Assembly: GCA_013150955.1 (NCBI GenBank)
Contig: JAADJD010000013.1
Coordinates: forward strand, 27,488-91,487
Direction: 5' to 3'
From: Calditrichota bacterium
GTDB taxonomy: Bacteria > Calditrichota > Calditrichia > RBG-13-44-9 > J042
Length of the DNA stretch: 64,000 nucleotides
In this document: one piece after another, positions 1 through 8,842 of the stretch
Position numbering within the stretch: position 1 is the stretch's first letter
Layout of the letters: every line of letters begins with the position of its first letter
Position numbers and translations under genes: made by a program
The notes under the pieces: generated by a model
What the model was told of the DNA's origin: nothing
Databases searched by the model: none
Seen by the model: the letters and a program-made list of their open reading frames with translations, nothing else

Positions 1-65
1 TCTCCGAAGAACAACGCATGCCCACGCCCTGGGAAAGCCTGGGAAGATGGGAATTGCTTTCTTAA
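1..65 (+). CDS. C-terminal end of an unidentified protein (partial)
   Basis: Reading from base 3, an open frame ends at a TAA at 63-65 with the C-terminal residues PWESLGRWELLS. The gene starts left of the window. It lies 66 bases before a biotin-carrier gene on the same strand, so it may encode a carboxylase partner such as a biotin carboxylase or carboxyltransferase subunit. The tail alone is too short to identify it, and that role is only suggested by position. Confidence 0.5.
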   Translation, partial: SEEQRMPTPWESLGRWELLS

Positions 66-131
66 GCATTGAATTTTGCTCGAAAGGAAAAAATTGCTTA
101 TCTTTGAATAATTTGAAATGAGCGGATAGCG

Positions 132-662
132 ATGGAAAAGAAGTACCGACACCAGGGGGATGAATTCACGGTTCAGATAGCCAACACCTCACCGGATCAA
201 TTCACCATTAGCCTGAACGGTCACCAGCAAGTGATCGACATTCACCCGATCTCGGATCATCGATTGAGTGTACATCGTGAAGGGCAAACCCTGGATGTTT
301 ATGTGGCCGGAACGGATGATGGGTATCAGGTTTTCATAAACGGGCACGTCTTTCACATCGTTCGTGTGGATCGGGAATCGTCTCGTGCGGGCGCCCATGC
401 TCAGGCACAGCAGGATGCATTCGTGGAAAACGTCATCGAAGCCCCGATGCCCGGACGCATCCTGAAAATCTTCGTTCAGGAAGGCCAGGAGATTGAGGCT
501 GATGATCGGCTATTCATTCTGGAAGCCATGAAGATGGAGAACGAGATTCGGGCTCCCCGCTCAGGGGTGGTAAAAAAAATATTCTTCCAGGAAAACGAAC
601 TGGTTTCCCTGGGACAGCCCATCATGGAGTTGGACTTCACCCGGCGTGATCCCGATAGTTAG
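132..662 (+). CDS. Biotin carboxyl carrier protein (biotinyl-lipoyl domain)
   Basis: This 176-residue protein carries a C-terminal biotinyl/lipoyl domain (about residues 98-170). The canonical biotinylation motif EAMKMEN places the biotinyl lysine at about K134. The first 95 residues are a beta-rich region without a signal peptide, and a short Ala/Gln-rich linker joins the two parts. This form is typical of the carrier subunit of acyl-CoA or other biotin-dependent carboxylases, which ferries carboxyl-biotin between carboxylase and transferase active sites in the cytoplasm. No partner subunit is complete in the window. The truncated gene just upstream may be one. The biotin-carrier call is firm; the substrate of the complex is unknown. 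Confidence 0.88.
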   Translation: MEKKYRHQGDEFTVQIANTSPDQFTISLNGHQQVIDIHPISDHRLSVHREGQTLDVYVAGTDDGYQVFINGHVFHIVRVDRESSRAGAHAQAQQDAFVENVIEAPMPGRILKIFVQEGQEIEADDRLFILEAMKMENEIRAPRSGVVKKIFFQENELVSLGQPIMELDFTRRDPDS

Positions 663-886
663 TTTGTTAGCTGTCGCACAAAACGGAAAACAAAATTTTT
701 TAAGCAATTTATATAATTTATGGTTTTACCGATACTTATTCCTATAAACAATAATCAGTTATGAACATTTTCATGCAAATAAAATTCCGCTACAAAGCGG
801 AAAAATTGATATTGGTCATACAGAAACGAATGAAAATGCGGATATTGTAAATAAATTAAAATTTTTCATATATCAGGAGGACAATT

Positions 887-2086
887 ATGCGTAGACTCCG
901 CAGTGTGATTTTGAGCCTCATTATTCTGGGAATCCTACCTGGATGGATTTTCGCTGCCATTGAAATTGACCTGACCCTTTTAAACACTCAGGCCAGAGTA
1001 TTTTACGTGGGGGATCTGGACTTTACGAAAACCGGTAATGCACCGGATATCTTTCGGCTAAGCATTCGCAACACCACCTCGGAGCCAGAACCCATTGTGT
1101 TGGAGATTCGAATTCTGTATAACGGTCGGGTTCTGGGTAAAGGCGAGACTAACGATTTTACCATACCGGGGAATAACAATCAATACTACCGAGATATCAT
1201 AATTACCCAATCCGATTTGTTAAAAGGCGCTCTTTTTATCCGCGGTCCCGAGGGGCGGCTCCAGAAAGTCTATCTGAAAAGATACGAGCTGGATATAAAT
1301 CAGCTGGAAGATTTAAAGAATAAAATTTTATCCACCGGACGGTTGCCTTCTGGCCGCTATCAATTCGAGATTCGGGCCCGATCATTAAAAAATCCCGGTG
1401 TGGTATATAGCGAATCCCCGGCACAACTGGGCGATAATACCTTGTTTATTACCAATCCCACTAACGTGCAGCTAATTTTTCCCGGACGTCCCACAGGGGA
1501 TCCCAACATCCCCACCATTTCGACGATTTACCCCTATTTTCAATGGCAGTCGGATGCAAACGTATTCAACATTTACGTTTACGAAAAACGGGCTGAAGAT
1601 CGAAACGTTCAGGATGCACTCAGTCACCCGCCAATCCTGTTCATCGAAGGCTATACCCTGGACCCGGATCAGCGGCAATATCTGTTTCAATATCCCACAT
1701 CCACCCAGCCCATACAGTTTGCGAATGGCGGGCGCAGCGTGGGACCCATTCGGCTGCTGGAACCGGGAAAAATTTACTACTGGTACATCGAAGCGGTCGT
1801 CCCGACCGGTTCTGGAGACAATCAGATCATCAAAAGCGAAGTCTACCATTTCAAGATTCAGGAACGGGTGCCCCAGAACAGTCAGGCCCGGCAAATCATG
1901 ACCATGCTGCAAAACCTCGGGGGAGATGCCCTGTTGCAGCAGATCAAGTTGTTAAAAGAGCAGGGATATGAACCCACTGGTAAAGTGCGATTGAACGGCC
2001 GGGAGATCGACCTGACGGAATTCATCCGCTACATGAATCAATTGCAGGGAACGCAATCTAAGATTGGTAAAATCAGCATTTACTAA
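887..2086 (+). CDS. Secreted protein of unknown function, first gene of FecR/cyclase unit
   Basis: This is a 399-residue protein with a clear N-terminal signal peptide (positive start, hydrophobic core, cleavage near residue 23). The start is well placed, behind AGGAGGACAATT. The body is beta-rich: an early segment resembles an immunoglobulin-like fold, and a central stretch with the words YFQWQSD and GKIYYWYIEA resembles fibronectin type III-like repeats. The C-terminal 60 residues look helical. I recognise no named family. It lies 24 bases before a FecR gene, then a putative beta-barrel gene and a cyclase gene, so it probably acts in the periplasm or at the surface in the same process. The 224-base AT-rich stretch upstream would hold the promoter, but no convincing -35/-10 pair was found. 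Confidence 0.75.
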   Translation: MRRLRSVILSLIILGILPGWIFAAIEIDLTLLNTQARVFYVGDLDFTKTGNAPDIFRLSIRNTTSEPEPIVLEIRILYNGRVLGKGETNDFTIPGNNNQYYRDIIITQSDLLKGALFIRGPEGRLQKVYLKRYELDINQLEDLKNKILSTGRLPSGRYQFEIRARSLKNPGVVYSESPAQLGDNTLFITNPTNVQLIFPGRPTGDPNIPTISTIYPYFQWQSDANVFNIYVYEKRAEDRNVQDALSHPPILFIEGYTLDPDQRQYLFQYPTSTQPIQFANGGRSVGPIRLLEPGKIYYWYIEAVVPTGSGDNQIIKSEVYHFKIQERVPQNSQARQIMTMLQNLGGDALLQQIKLLKEQGYEPTGKVRLNGREIDLTEFIRYMNQLQGTQSKIGKISIY

Positions 2087-2110
2087 CGAAAAAAAGCGAA
2101 AGGGGTATAT

Positions 2111-2797
2111 ATGTTTCGTCGAATCACCTCGTTTTTAATATTTCTTTTTCTGCTATCGGTAACACCGGGCCTATATACCGCCAGTGATTATGTGGCCGTG
2201 GTGATTAAAAGTCGAGGGCGGGTTACCCTGATGCCCAAAGGGAAAACGCGGGCCATTAAGGTGCAGAAAGGCCAGCTGCTGCGGGATGGTGATCGGTTGG
2301 AAACGGGAACTGCCTCATTCTGTGCCATCAAATTCCTGGATGACAAGAGCCTTTTGCGAATTAAAGAAAATTCCACCTGCGTCATCGAAGGGAAAAAGGA
2401 AGGCGAACGAATCGACAAGAACATTCTGGTTGAAGTCGGTTCCTTTTTTGCCAGCATTTTTAAACAGCGGGGGAAGTTCCTGGTAACGACACCGACATCG
2501 GTGGCGTCGGTTAAGGGAACCAAATTCTGGACCATTCAAAAGCGGAACGGTCCCACCATTTACATTGGCATCGAGGGATCCATCGACATTAGCAACGAGG
2601 CCGGGCGTGTTCTCTTGCGAGCCGGTCAAACCGGTATTGTCACCTCGAAAAACCAATTGCCGCAGATTCGGTTAACGGATCCTTCTGAAATCCCATCGGA
2701 AGGGGAAGGGTCGCCCAAAACGCAGATTCTGGAGATCGAATTCAAGAGTCCCGACGGGGGTCAAAAAACGATGCGAATCGAAGTCATTCAAAAATAA
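2111..2797 (+). CDS. FecR-domain secreted protein
   Basis: This 228-residue protein has a signal peptide (about residues 1-24) followed by a FecR domain (about residues 30-180). Supporting segments are RGRVTLMPKG, LLRDGDRLETG, a CAIKFLDDKSLLRIKENS stretch and the VTTPTSVASVKGTKFW core typical of secreted FecR proteins. In classical systems FecR transmits an outer-membrane signal to an anti-sigma module. Stand-alone secreted FecR proteins like this one have no cytoplasmic tail and are often found beside CHASE2 cyclases. It sits between a secreted protein of unknown function and a putative outer-membrane protein in a tightly spaced unit. A role in sensing or in scaffolding the envelope is inference. 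The domain assignment is strong. Confidence 0.85.
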   Translation: MFRRITSFLIFLFLLSVTPGLYTASDYVAVVIKSRGRVTLMPKGKTRAIKVQKGQLLRDGDRLETGTASFCAIKFLDDKSLLRIKENSTCVIEGKKEGERIDKNILVEVGSFFASIFKQRGKFLVTTPTSVASVKGTKFWTIQKRNGPTIYIGIEGSIDISNEAGRVLLRAGQTGIVTSKNQLPQIRLTDPSEIPSEGEGSPKTQILEIEFKSPDGGQKTMRIEVIQK

Positions 2798-2839
2798 AAT
2801 GTTGTAGGGTCTATCAACAGAAAAAGGATGGGGAGAACC

Positions 2840-5239
2840 GTGGAAAGGCGAAAAATTTTGAGTCTTATTCTTCTGTTTGGGGCAATATCCTTGTTTGCCT
2901 CGGGGGTTAAACGGGTTGATGTGCAATTTTCCACGCCGGTCTTTGATGAAGACGCCAATCGGCTCCACCTGGAGCTTACATTAACCAATCGTACATCTTA
3001 CGCCATTCGGGAAGCCCGGGTGTATTATCGCGAGAAAGGAGAGGCCAATTTCAATTGGGAGCGGATGGAGCCTCAGGGATTCCGGTATTTTGCAGTGCTC
3101 AATACCGGACAATTGAATTCCAATTTAATGGAATATTATTTTGACATTGAGTTCGAGGATGGCCTGCACCAGACCTATCCGGATGATGCGCCCGTTGCCA
3201 GCCTATTAAGCTACGCATTGCCCCAGCTGGAAACGCCAGACGAAAACATCATCATTATCAGTCCGGAACCGGGAGAAGAGATTTACACCGATGAATTAAT
3301 CATTACCGTTTCCTTCCCGCGTTTCAGTGCACAGATCGACAAAGAACGCATCCGATTGTTCCTGGACACCTGGGAGGTCTCCAAATCGCGCTTCTTCCAG
3401 GTTTTTGACGATTTTCTCACATTTTCTCCCAATCGGATTCCACCGGGCAAACACCGCATCCGCCTGGAATTATATGATCGAGGGGGGAAATTGCTGGCTC
3501 GCACGGAATGGAGTTTTGTTGCCCATCGCCGTACCGGGCCCAGGGCACTCACCGAAGCGTTAAGTGTTTCCGGAAATGTCTTCCTGGAAAGTCGGCAGGA
3601 GGTGCTTCAGGATGGAAACTCCTCCACCCTGTACAATCGGGCGGGATGGGATATCAACGGGTCTTTTGGCAATCTGCTGTTTGGTACCCGTCTCTTTCTG
3701 TCCAATCAGGAAAGGAAAGATCGCCAGCCAGTCAATCGGTATTCGGCATTCATGCAATATTCATTCTGGAACAATCGCTATTTGCGGGTGGATGTTGGCG
3801 ATAGCTATCCCATTTACGGCCCCAATTCTCTGCAAAACATTTTCGTTCGGGGATACTATGCACAGCTGTTTCTGAAATTTTTGAATCTGGAATTTACCCA
3901 GGGGTACATTCAGCGCGCCATTGACATGCAGGTACCGGCTCCCGGAGACACGGTACTGGGTACCTACCAACGCGACTTAACCGCCATCCGGGCCAGTTTT
4001 GGTGCGCGTCGCAAATTCCAGCTGGGTTTTTCCTATTTGAAAGGAATCGACAACACGAGTTCCATCAACGGCAAAGCCATTGAACCGCCCAAGGAGAATC
4101 TGGTTCTGGGATCCGATATTTACCTGGCCAGTGCCGATCAGCGGTTTGTGCTGGAAGGTTACGTCAACGCCAGTTTCATCAACAACAATATTACCGGTGG
4201 TTCCATTCCGTTCGACACCCTCCGTTCTTCATTACCCGATTCGGGTAAGGGATTGGAAGACATCTATAATACCGCAAAACAGTTCATTACCATCAATCAG
4301 TACCTGAGTCTGATTCCCAGTCTCGCCTATCAAATTCAGGCTCGGGGTCGCTTTTTCCGAAATTATTTCACCATCGTGCTGCAATCTATCGAAGACGGTT
4401 ACTTTAGCATGGGACAACCCTATCTGCTGGCCGATTACCAGGGATTTAGCCTTACGGATAACATCAACCTCTTTCGCAACCAGGTCTTTTTAACCGTTGG
4501 CTTTCAACGATTCCAGAACAATGTGAAAGGCACCAAAAGTACCACCACCGTCACTCAATCTTCCTATCTGAATATTTCCTATTTCCCGACCGGAAATGCT
4601 CCCTCTATTACCATTGGATTCAACAACTACAAACGCGGGAACGATCTGGACAAACCTCCGGCAGAGGACAACACCGAGGAGATTGACCAGCTGGAATTGC
4701 CCGAAAGCAATAACACCAACACCTTCAATTTTTCCACCAGCTATTCGGCCGACATCATGGGTCTGGATAATCAATTTACCATTAATCTGATGAGCTTCCA
4801 GCAACGCGATGATTTCTATCAAAGCGGTAACAGCAATTCCGGGCTGGTTTCGTTCATCACTCGAACGCGTTTTCAATTCCCCCTGATCACGACCCTGGAG
4901 GTTTCTTTGCAGCAAACGGAAAGTGCAAAAGGAACCGATGTGGAAAACCGTATTGAGATGAACAATTTTGGTTTTGGTCTGGAATACCAGCTGGGTAGGT
5001 TGTTTATCCGGTCGGATAATTTGACCGCTGCGTTGAATGCCCAGATCGGCACGGTGAATTCGGTGATTCAGAATGCCAATCAAAGCCTGAAATACACGCG
5101 GGCCTTTGTCAGCGGTCGATTGATTTACAACATGCCTCGAATCGGTCGTTTTTCCGTGAACGCCGATTTCATTAATTACACGGGCGATCAGGCGTATGTC
5201 GACTACATCGTCACCGCGCGCTACGATATAAGTTTTTAA
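2840..5239 (+). CDS. Putative outer-membrane beta-barrel protein with periplasmic beta domains
   Basis: The protein has about 799 residues. A GTG at 2840 behind GGGGAG is preferred over the ATG at 2828, whose only purine-rich stretch touches the codon. A signal peptide is followed by about 220 residues of beta-sandwich-like sequence, with segments such as LHLELTLTNRTSYAIREARVYYRE and an SPEPGEEIYTDELIITVSFP stretch. The remaining 550 residues alternate polar and aromatic residues in a way expected of barrel strands. The chain ends in F (ARYDISF), as outer-membrane barrel proteins usually do. No TonB box or plug domain was seen. It lies 12 bases before a CHASE2 cyclase gene. The barrel call is inferred from pattern, not from a recognised family. 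Confidence 0.65.
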   Translation: MERRKILSLILLFGAISLFASGVKRVDVQFSTPVFDEDANRLHLELTLTNRTSYAIREARVYYREKGEANFNWERMEPQGFRYFAVLNTGQLNSNLMEYYFDIEFEDGLHQTYPDDAPVASLLSYALPQLETPDENIIIISPEPGEEIYTDELIITVSFPRFSAQIDKERIRLFLDTWEVSKSRFFQVFDDFLTFSPNRIPPGKHRIRLELYDRGGKLLARTEWSFVAHRRTGPRALTEALSVSGNVFLESRQEVLQDGNSSTLYNRAGWDINGSFGNLLFGTRLFLSNQERKDRQPVNRYSAFMQYSFWNNRYLRVDVGDSYPIYGPNSLQNIFVRGYYAQLFLKFLNLEFTQGYIQRAIDMQVPAPGDTVLGTYQRDLTAIRASFGARRKFQLGFSYLKGIDNTSSINGKAIEPPKENLVLGSDIYLASADQRFVLEGYVNASFINNNITGGSIPFDTLRSSLPDSGKGLEDIYNTAKQFITINQYLSLIPSLAYQIQARGRFFRNYFTIVLQSIEDGYFSMGQPYLLADYQGFSLTDNINLFRNQVFLTVGFQRFQNNVKGTKSTTTVTQSSYLNISYFPTGNAPSITIGFNNYKRGNDLDKPPAEDNTEEIDQLELPESNNTNTFNFSTSYSADIMGLDNQFTINLMSFQQRDDFYQSGNSNSGLVSFITRTRFQFPLITTLEVSLQQTESAKGTDVENRIEMNNFGFGLEYQLGRLFIRSDNLTAALNAQIGTVNSVIQNANQSLKYTRAFVSGRLIYNMPRIGRFSVNADFINYTGDQAYVDYIVTARYDISF

Positions 5240-5251
5240 TCCCGAGGGCTG

Positions 5252-7363
5252 ATGAAAAAAAATCGGATCATTCCGCTTTTACTGATTGGCATCCTGGTCT
5301 TTCTACTTTCTGTGATGCTGAGCGCCATTCCGGTGCTCAGCAGCTTAGAATTGCGCACCATCGACTGGCGATTTAGCTGGCGCGGCGTGGAGTCGGTGGA
5401 CGACTCCCCCATTGTCATCGTCACCATCGACGATCAATCGTTTGAATCGTTACCGGATCGTTGGCCCTGGCCCCGCTCGTATTATGCGCACCTGATCGAC
5501 AATCTGGTGGAAGCGGGAGCCAAGGTCATTGGCCTGGACGTGATTTTTGACATCCCCGATCCTTACGGCCCGGAAAAAGACCAGATGCTGGCCGATGCTA
5601 TTCGGCGGGCAGGGAATGTGGTGTTAACCGGGAAACTGGAAGAAACCGTTGGACGGGTGCGCTATCCCTATCTGAATAAACCCATCCCCCTGTTGCTGGA
5701 AGCCGACAGCACCTGGGGCATCGTCGCCATTCAATCCGACAATGATGGCATGTACCGGCGCTATTTTGTAGCCCAACGATATCGCGAACGCTGGTTGCCA
5801 TCGTTTGGCCTGCAGGTCATCCGGAAATACATGAATTACGGCCCGGAAGTAAAGCCTGTCCGGCAATCCAAAGGTTTTCGCTTCGGCGAATTCTTCATCC
5901 CTCTGTACGATGCCAACACCATGTTGATTAATTTCGCCGGCCCTCGAAAAACCTTCCCGTACTATTCTTTCGATACGGTGATTGATGACGAAGACTTTGA
6001 CCTGAAAGGCGAATTTGACCTGGACTATTTCTACGAGTTGCTGCATGAAGGGGTGTTCAAGGATAAAATCGTCCTGGTGGGTTCGACGGTTTCGGAACTG
6101 CATGACAACTTCCCCACGCCATTCCTGGAATACACCGACAGCCGGGGCAACCGGTTTAAGGCCGAAATGCCCGGAGTGGAAATCCACGCCAATGCCATTC
6201 GTACCATTCTCAACAGCCTGTATTATTACCAGATCAATCCGGTCCTCTTTTTCATCCTGGTCCTGATACTCATTTTCTTTATTCAATTCATCACCTTTCG
6301 CCTGCCCACCGTGGCGGCGGTTTTATTCACCCTGGGGATGATCATTGCCTACAATTTGCTTCAATTTTACCTGTTTGCCAATCACCACCTGATCATGGAA
6401 ATGGTCTTTCCCACGCTGGCGATTTTCCTTTCTTTTGTGGGGAACAATATTTATCAATACATCATCACCCAGCGGGAAAAGCAAATGATTTTTGGGGCCT
6501 TTCAGCAATACGTACCGGAGAAGGTGGTCAAGGAACTGCTGGCTCATCCGGAAAAATTAACCCTGGGTGGAGAGGAGCGATTCATGACCGTCATGTTTTC
6601 TGACGTGGCCAATTTCACATCCATTTCAGAAAACATGACCCCTCGCGAACTGGTCAATCTGATTAATGAATACCTCTCGGAAATGACCGATATCATCCTG
6701 AAATACGATGGCATCATCGATAAATATGAAGGGGATGCCATCATGGCCGAATTTGGCGCTCCGGTTTATTTTGATGATCACGCCATCAAGGCCTGCGCCG
6801 CGGCACTGGAGATGCAAAAGCGGCTGAAGGAGCTGGGAGAACGCTGGCGAAAACAAAATCGGCCGGTGCTGACCTGCCGGGTGGGTATCAACAGCGGTAA
6901 CATGATTGTCGGCAATATGGGATCGCGCAAGGTGTTTGATTACACGGTGCTGGGAGACGAAGTAAACCTGGCTTCCCGGTTGGAAGGGGCCAACAAGATT
7001 TTCAAAACCAATATCATGATTTCCGAAAGTACCCACAAACTGGTTAAGGAACACTTTATTACCCGTCCACTGGACCTGCTACGGGTAAAAGGAAAGAAAA
7101 AACCGGTGCAGGTGTTCGAACTGATTGCTCGACGGGACGAAAAATTGCCCACCAGCTTCCGGGAGATTTTGCCGGTTTACGTGAACGGCATTCGCTACTA
7201 CCAGACCCGCCAGTGGGACAAGGCCATCGAATGCTTCAGCTACTGCCTGCGCATTAAACCAGACGATGGGCCGTCCGAGCAATACCTACAGCGAGTGAAA
7301 GCATACAAACAAAATCCCCCGCCACCTGACTGGGACGGGGTCTTTACTCTGACCACCAAATGA
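5252..7363 (+). CDS. CHASE2-domain class III adenylate cyclase
   Basis: This 703-residue membrane protein has one N-terminal membrane helix, then a periplasmic CHASE2 sensor (about residues 30-320; IVTIDDQSFESLP and GLDVIFD are characteristic). Three membrane helices follow (about 325-405), then a cytoplasmic class III cyclase domain (about 440-620). Metal-binding aspartates are visible in MFSDVANFT and in YEGDAIMAEFG. Lys in DKYEGD and Thr in DYTVLGDEVN fit ATP as substrate. The C-terminal 80 residues contain a TPR-like segment. The product would be cAMP made in response to a periplasmic cue. As last gene of a unit encoding two secreted proteins and a putative barrel, it is the likely signalling output. 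No cAMP receptor gene lies in the window. Confidence 0.9.
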   Translation: MKKNRIIPLLLIGILVFLLSVMLSAIPVLSSLELRTIDWRFSWRGVESVDDSPIVIVTIDDQSFESLPDRWPWPRSYYAHLIDNLVEAGAKVIGLDVIFDIPDPYGPEKDQMLADAIRRAGNVVLTGKLEETVGRVRYPYLNKPIPLLLEADSTWGIVAIQSDNDGMYRRYFVAQRYRERWLPSFGLQVIRKYMNYGPEVKPVRQSKGFRFGEFFIPLYDANTMLINFAGPRKTFPYYSFDTVIDDEDFDLKGEFDLDYFYELLHEGVFKDKIVLVGSTVSELHDNFPTPFLEYTDSRGNRFKAEMPGVEIHANAIRTILNSLYYYQINPVLFFILVLILIFFIQFITFRLPTVAAVLFTLGMIIAYNLLQFYLFANHHLIMEMVFPTLAIFLSFVGNNIYQYIITQREKQMIFGAFQQYVPEKVVKELLAHPEKLTLGGEERFMTVMFSDVANFTSISENMTPRELVNLINEYLSEMTDIILKYDGIIDKYEGDAIMAEFGAPVYFDDHAIKACAAALEMQKRLKELGERWRKQNRPVLTCRVGINSGNMIVGNMGSRKVFDYTVLGDEVNLASRLEGANKIFKTNIMISESTHKLVKEHFITRPLDLLRVKGKKKPVQVFELIARRDEKLPTSFREILPVYVNGIRYYQTRQWDKAIECFSYCLRIKPDDGPSEQYLQRVKAYKQNPPPPDWDGVFTLTTK

Positions 7364-7407
7364 TCATCCCTTGCGTTGGTGGTAAATTATCTCCGATTTT
7401 GTTTTCG

Positions 7408-7748
7408 CCTACGAATTACACGAATTCACTCGAATAAAATCATTAAACCGCGAATTACACGAATGAAACCCAAAAATATCTACAAAACCACGAATAAATC
7501 CTGGAACACATTTTTATCCAGACATCACCAGATGGATTTTATTATCCCAAATAAAGCGTTAAACCACGAAACAAGCGAATGAATTCTAAAATAATCAATA
7601 AAATAGCGAATATATCCGGGAAAACATTTTCATCCAGATAGAATCCAGTGCATTTTATTATTTTTATTGGTGTTCATTCGTGTCATTCGTAGGCTATTGC
7701 ATAATCTGGGTTAATTCGTGCAATTCGTGGGCTAATGCATAATTTGGG
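7408..7748. repeat. MITE-like intergenic repeat, copy 1 (286-bp unit plus a half unit)
   Basis: The gap between the cyclase and nadK is filled by AT-rich repeat sequence. Its ends form an imperfect terminal inverted repeat of about 21 bp: CCTACGAATTACACGAAT at 7408 faces ATTCGTGTCATTCGTAGG ending at 7693 (about 18 of 21 match). Inside are further CGAATTACACGAAT-like words and a block GCGTTAAACCACGAA that recurs in copy 2. A second half unit, ending GCATAATTTGGG, follows to 7748. Open frames inside it are short and not protein-like. No transposase is present, so this is a non-autonomous or structural repeat. Confidence 0.8.
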
Positions 7749-7783
7749 AATAACGGAAAGAGCAAAAGGCATCCATGGCCGGT

Positions 7784-8671
7784 TCAGGAGTCGTAGCTCC
7801 AGCGGCTTTTGTCCCGAAAATCCTCACCCCAGCGCAATTTACTGTTCAGCAAGGCAAAGAAGTCGCTTTTTTCGTGCTTTACCAGGCGTGTGGTATATTC
7901 CGCTTTTTCAATCAAAATCCGGGTCCGACTCTTACAATAACGGACATCCCGGCCATCGCCCACCACAACCACTTCCGGGTGCTCTGTATAAACGGTTGCC
8001 GAAATCTTCACCGTGTCCGGCAAAATAACCGGGCGATTGGTTAGCGAGTGAGGTGCAATGGGATTGATAATCAGCACTTTTGTGGATGGGATGACAATAG
8101 GTCCCCCCACCGATAGCGAGTATCCGGTCGACCCCGTTGGCGTGGAGATCAGCAGCCCATCGGCAATATAATTGTTCAAGTACCGCTCATTTACTTTGGT
8201 GGTAATCTGAATGACCCGCGGGGAACTTCCCTTGTCGATGGTAATTTCGTTCAAGGCGTAAATGGGCCGGGAATCGCCCTCGATGGTTGCCCGCACCATC
8301 AACCGCTCTTCAATGTGATATCTCCCCTGCAAGATCTCTTCAAAGATCACCTCAAATTTCTCCAGGGGGATTTCCGTTAAAAATCCCAGTCCCCCAACGT
8401 TCACCCCCAGAATGGGGATTTGTTCGTGGTAAACCAGTTGAACGGTTTTAAGAATGGTTCCATCCCCACCAAAGGCCAGGATCATGTCAAACCCCTTATC
8501 GATGTGCTTTTCGGAAAAGGTGGGGAAATCCCGAATGGGAAATTGAGAGGTCTCCACAATCTGTTCGGAGAGGGCCACCTCTACGCGGTGTTTCTTGAAC
8601 CAGCTGAGCAGATAAGGTAATCGTTCCCAGAAAAGTTTCTTCCGAACATTGGCAATGAGTGCAAATTTCAA
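7784..8671 (-). CDS. nadK: NAD kinase
   Basis: The 295-residue protein phosphorylates NAD to NADP in the cytoplasm. The hallmark GGDGT motif appears as FGGDGTILKT, followed by the NAD-binding segment STPTGSTGYSLSVGGP and the C-terminal NPIAPHSLTNRPVILPD segment, all in the usual order. Length is normal for bacterial NAD kinases. Translation starts at a TTG (8671-8669) preceded by AGGAG seven bases upstream; no better start exists. It is divergent from trmB, with 171 bases between the two starts. The gene stands alone on its strand and ends at the first repeat region. The family assignment is secure. Confidence 0.96.
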   Translation of the reverse strand: MKFALIANVRKKLFWERLPYLLSWFKKHRVEVALSEQIVETSQFPIRDFPTFSEKHIDKGFDMILAFGGDGTILKTVQLVYHEQIPILGVNVGGLGFLTEIPLEKFEVIFEEILQGRYHIEERLMVRATIEGDSRPIYALNEITIDKGSSPRVIQITTKVNERYLNNYIADGLLISTPTGSTGYSLSVGGPIVIPSTKVLIINPIAPHSLTNRPVILPDTVKISATVYTEHPEVVVVGDGRDVRYCKSRTRILIEKAEYTTRLVKHEKSDFFALLNSKLRWGEDFRDKSRWSYDS

Positions 8672-8706
8672 CGTGTCGCTCCTTTATTTTTGCGCACGAA
8701 CGTATC

Positions 8707-8735
8707 AAATTAACCGCTTCCCCTGATTCAATCAA
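8707..8735 (-). promoter_or_regulatory. Possible sigma-70 promoter of nadK
   Basis: On the minus strand, TTGATT (8735-8730) and TAATTT (8712-8707) are separated by 17 bases. A transcript would begin about 30 bases before the TTG start of nadK. The match is moderate and found by eye. Confidence 0.35.
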
Positions 8736-8842
8736 GCCTTTTCCTGAAAGTTCACCTGCCCGGATGGAAACGATCAAATTGGTACTTGATTTAACCGGGG
8801 ATTCCAATCTATTTTTAACGCTTCAAAAAAATATACAACACC

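Noticed and set aside
785-802. Hairpin TTCCGC-TACAAA-GCGGAA after the biotin-carrier gene
   Set aside because: The stem is six pairs, lies 120 bases beyond the stop and is followed by A-rich, not T-rich, sequence on the coding strand.
7376-7582. Short frame inside repeat copy 1
   Set aside because: Its sequence is made of repeated words such as RITR and IHSNKII that follow from the DNA repeat, not from a protein.
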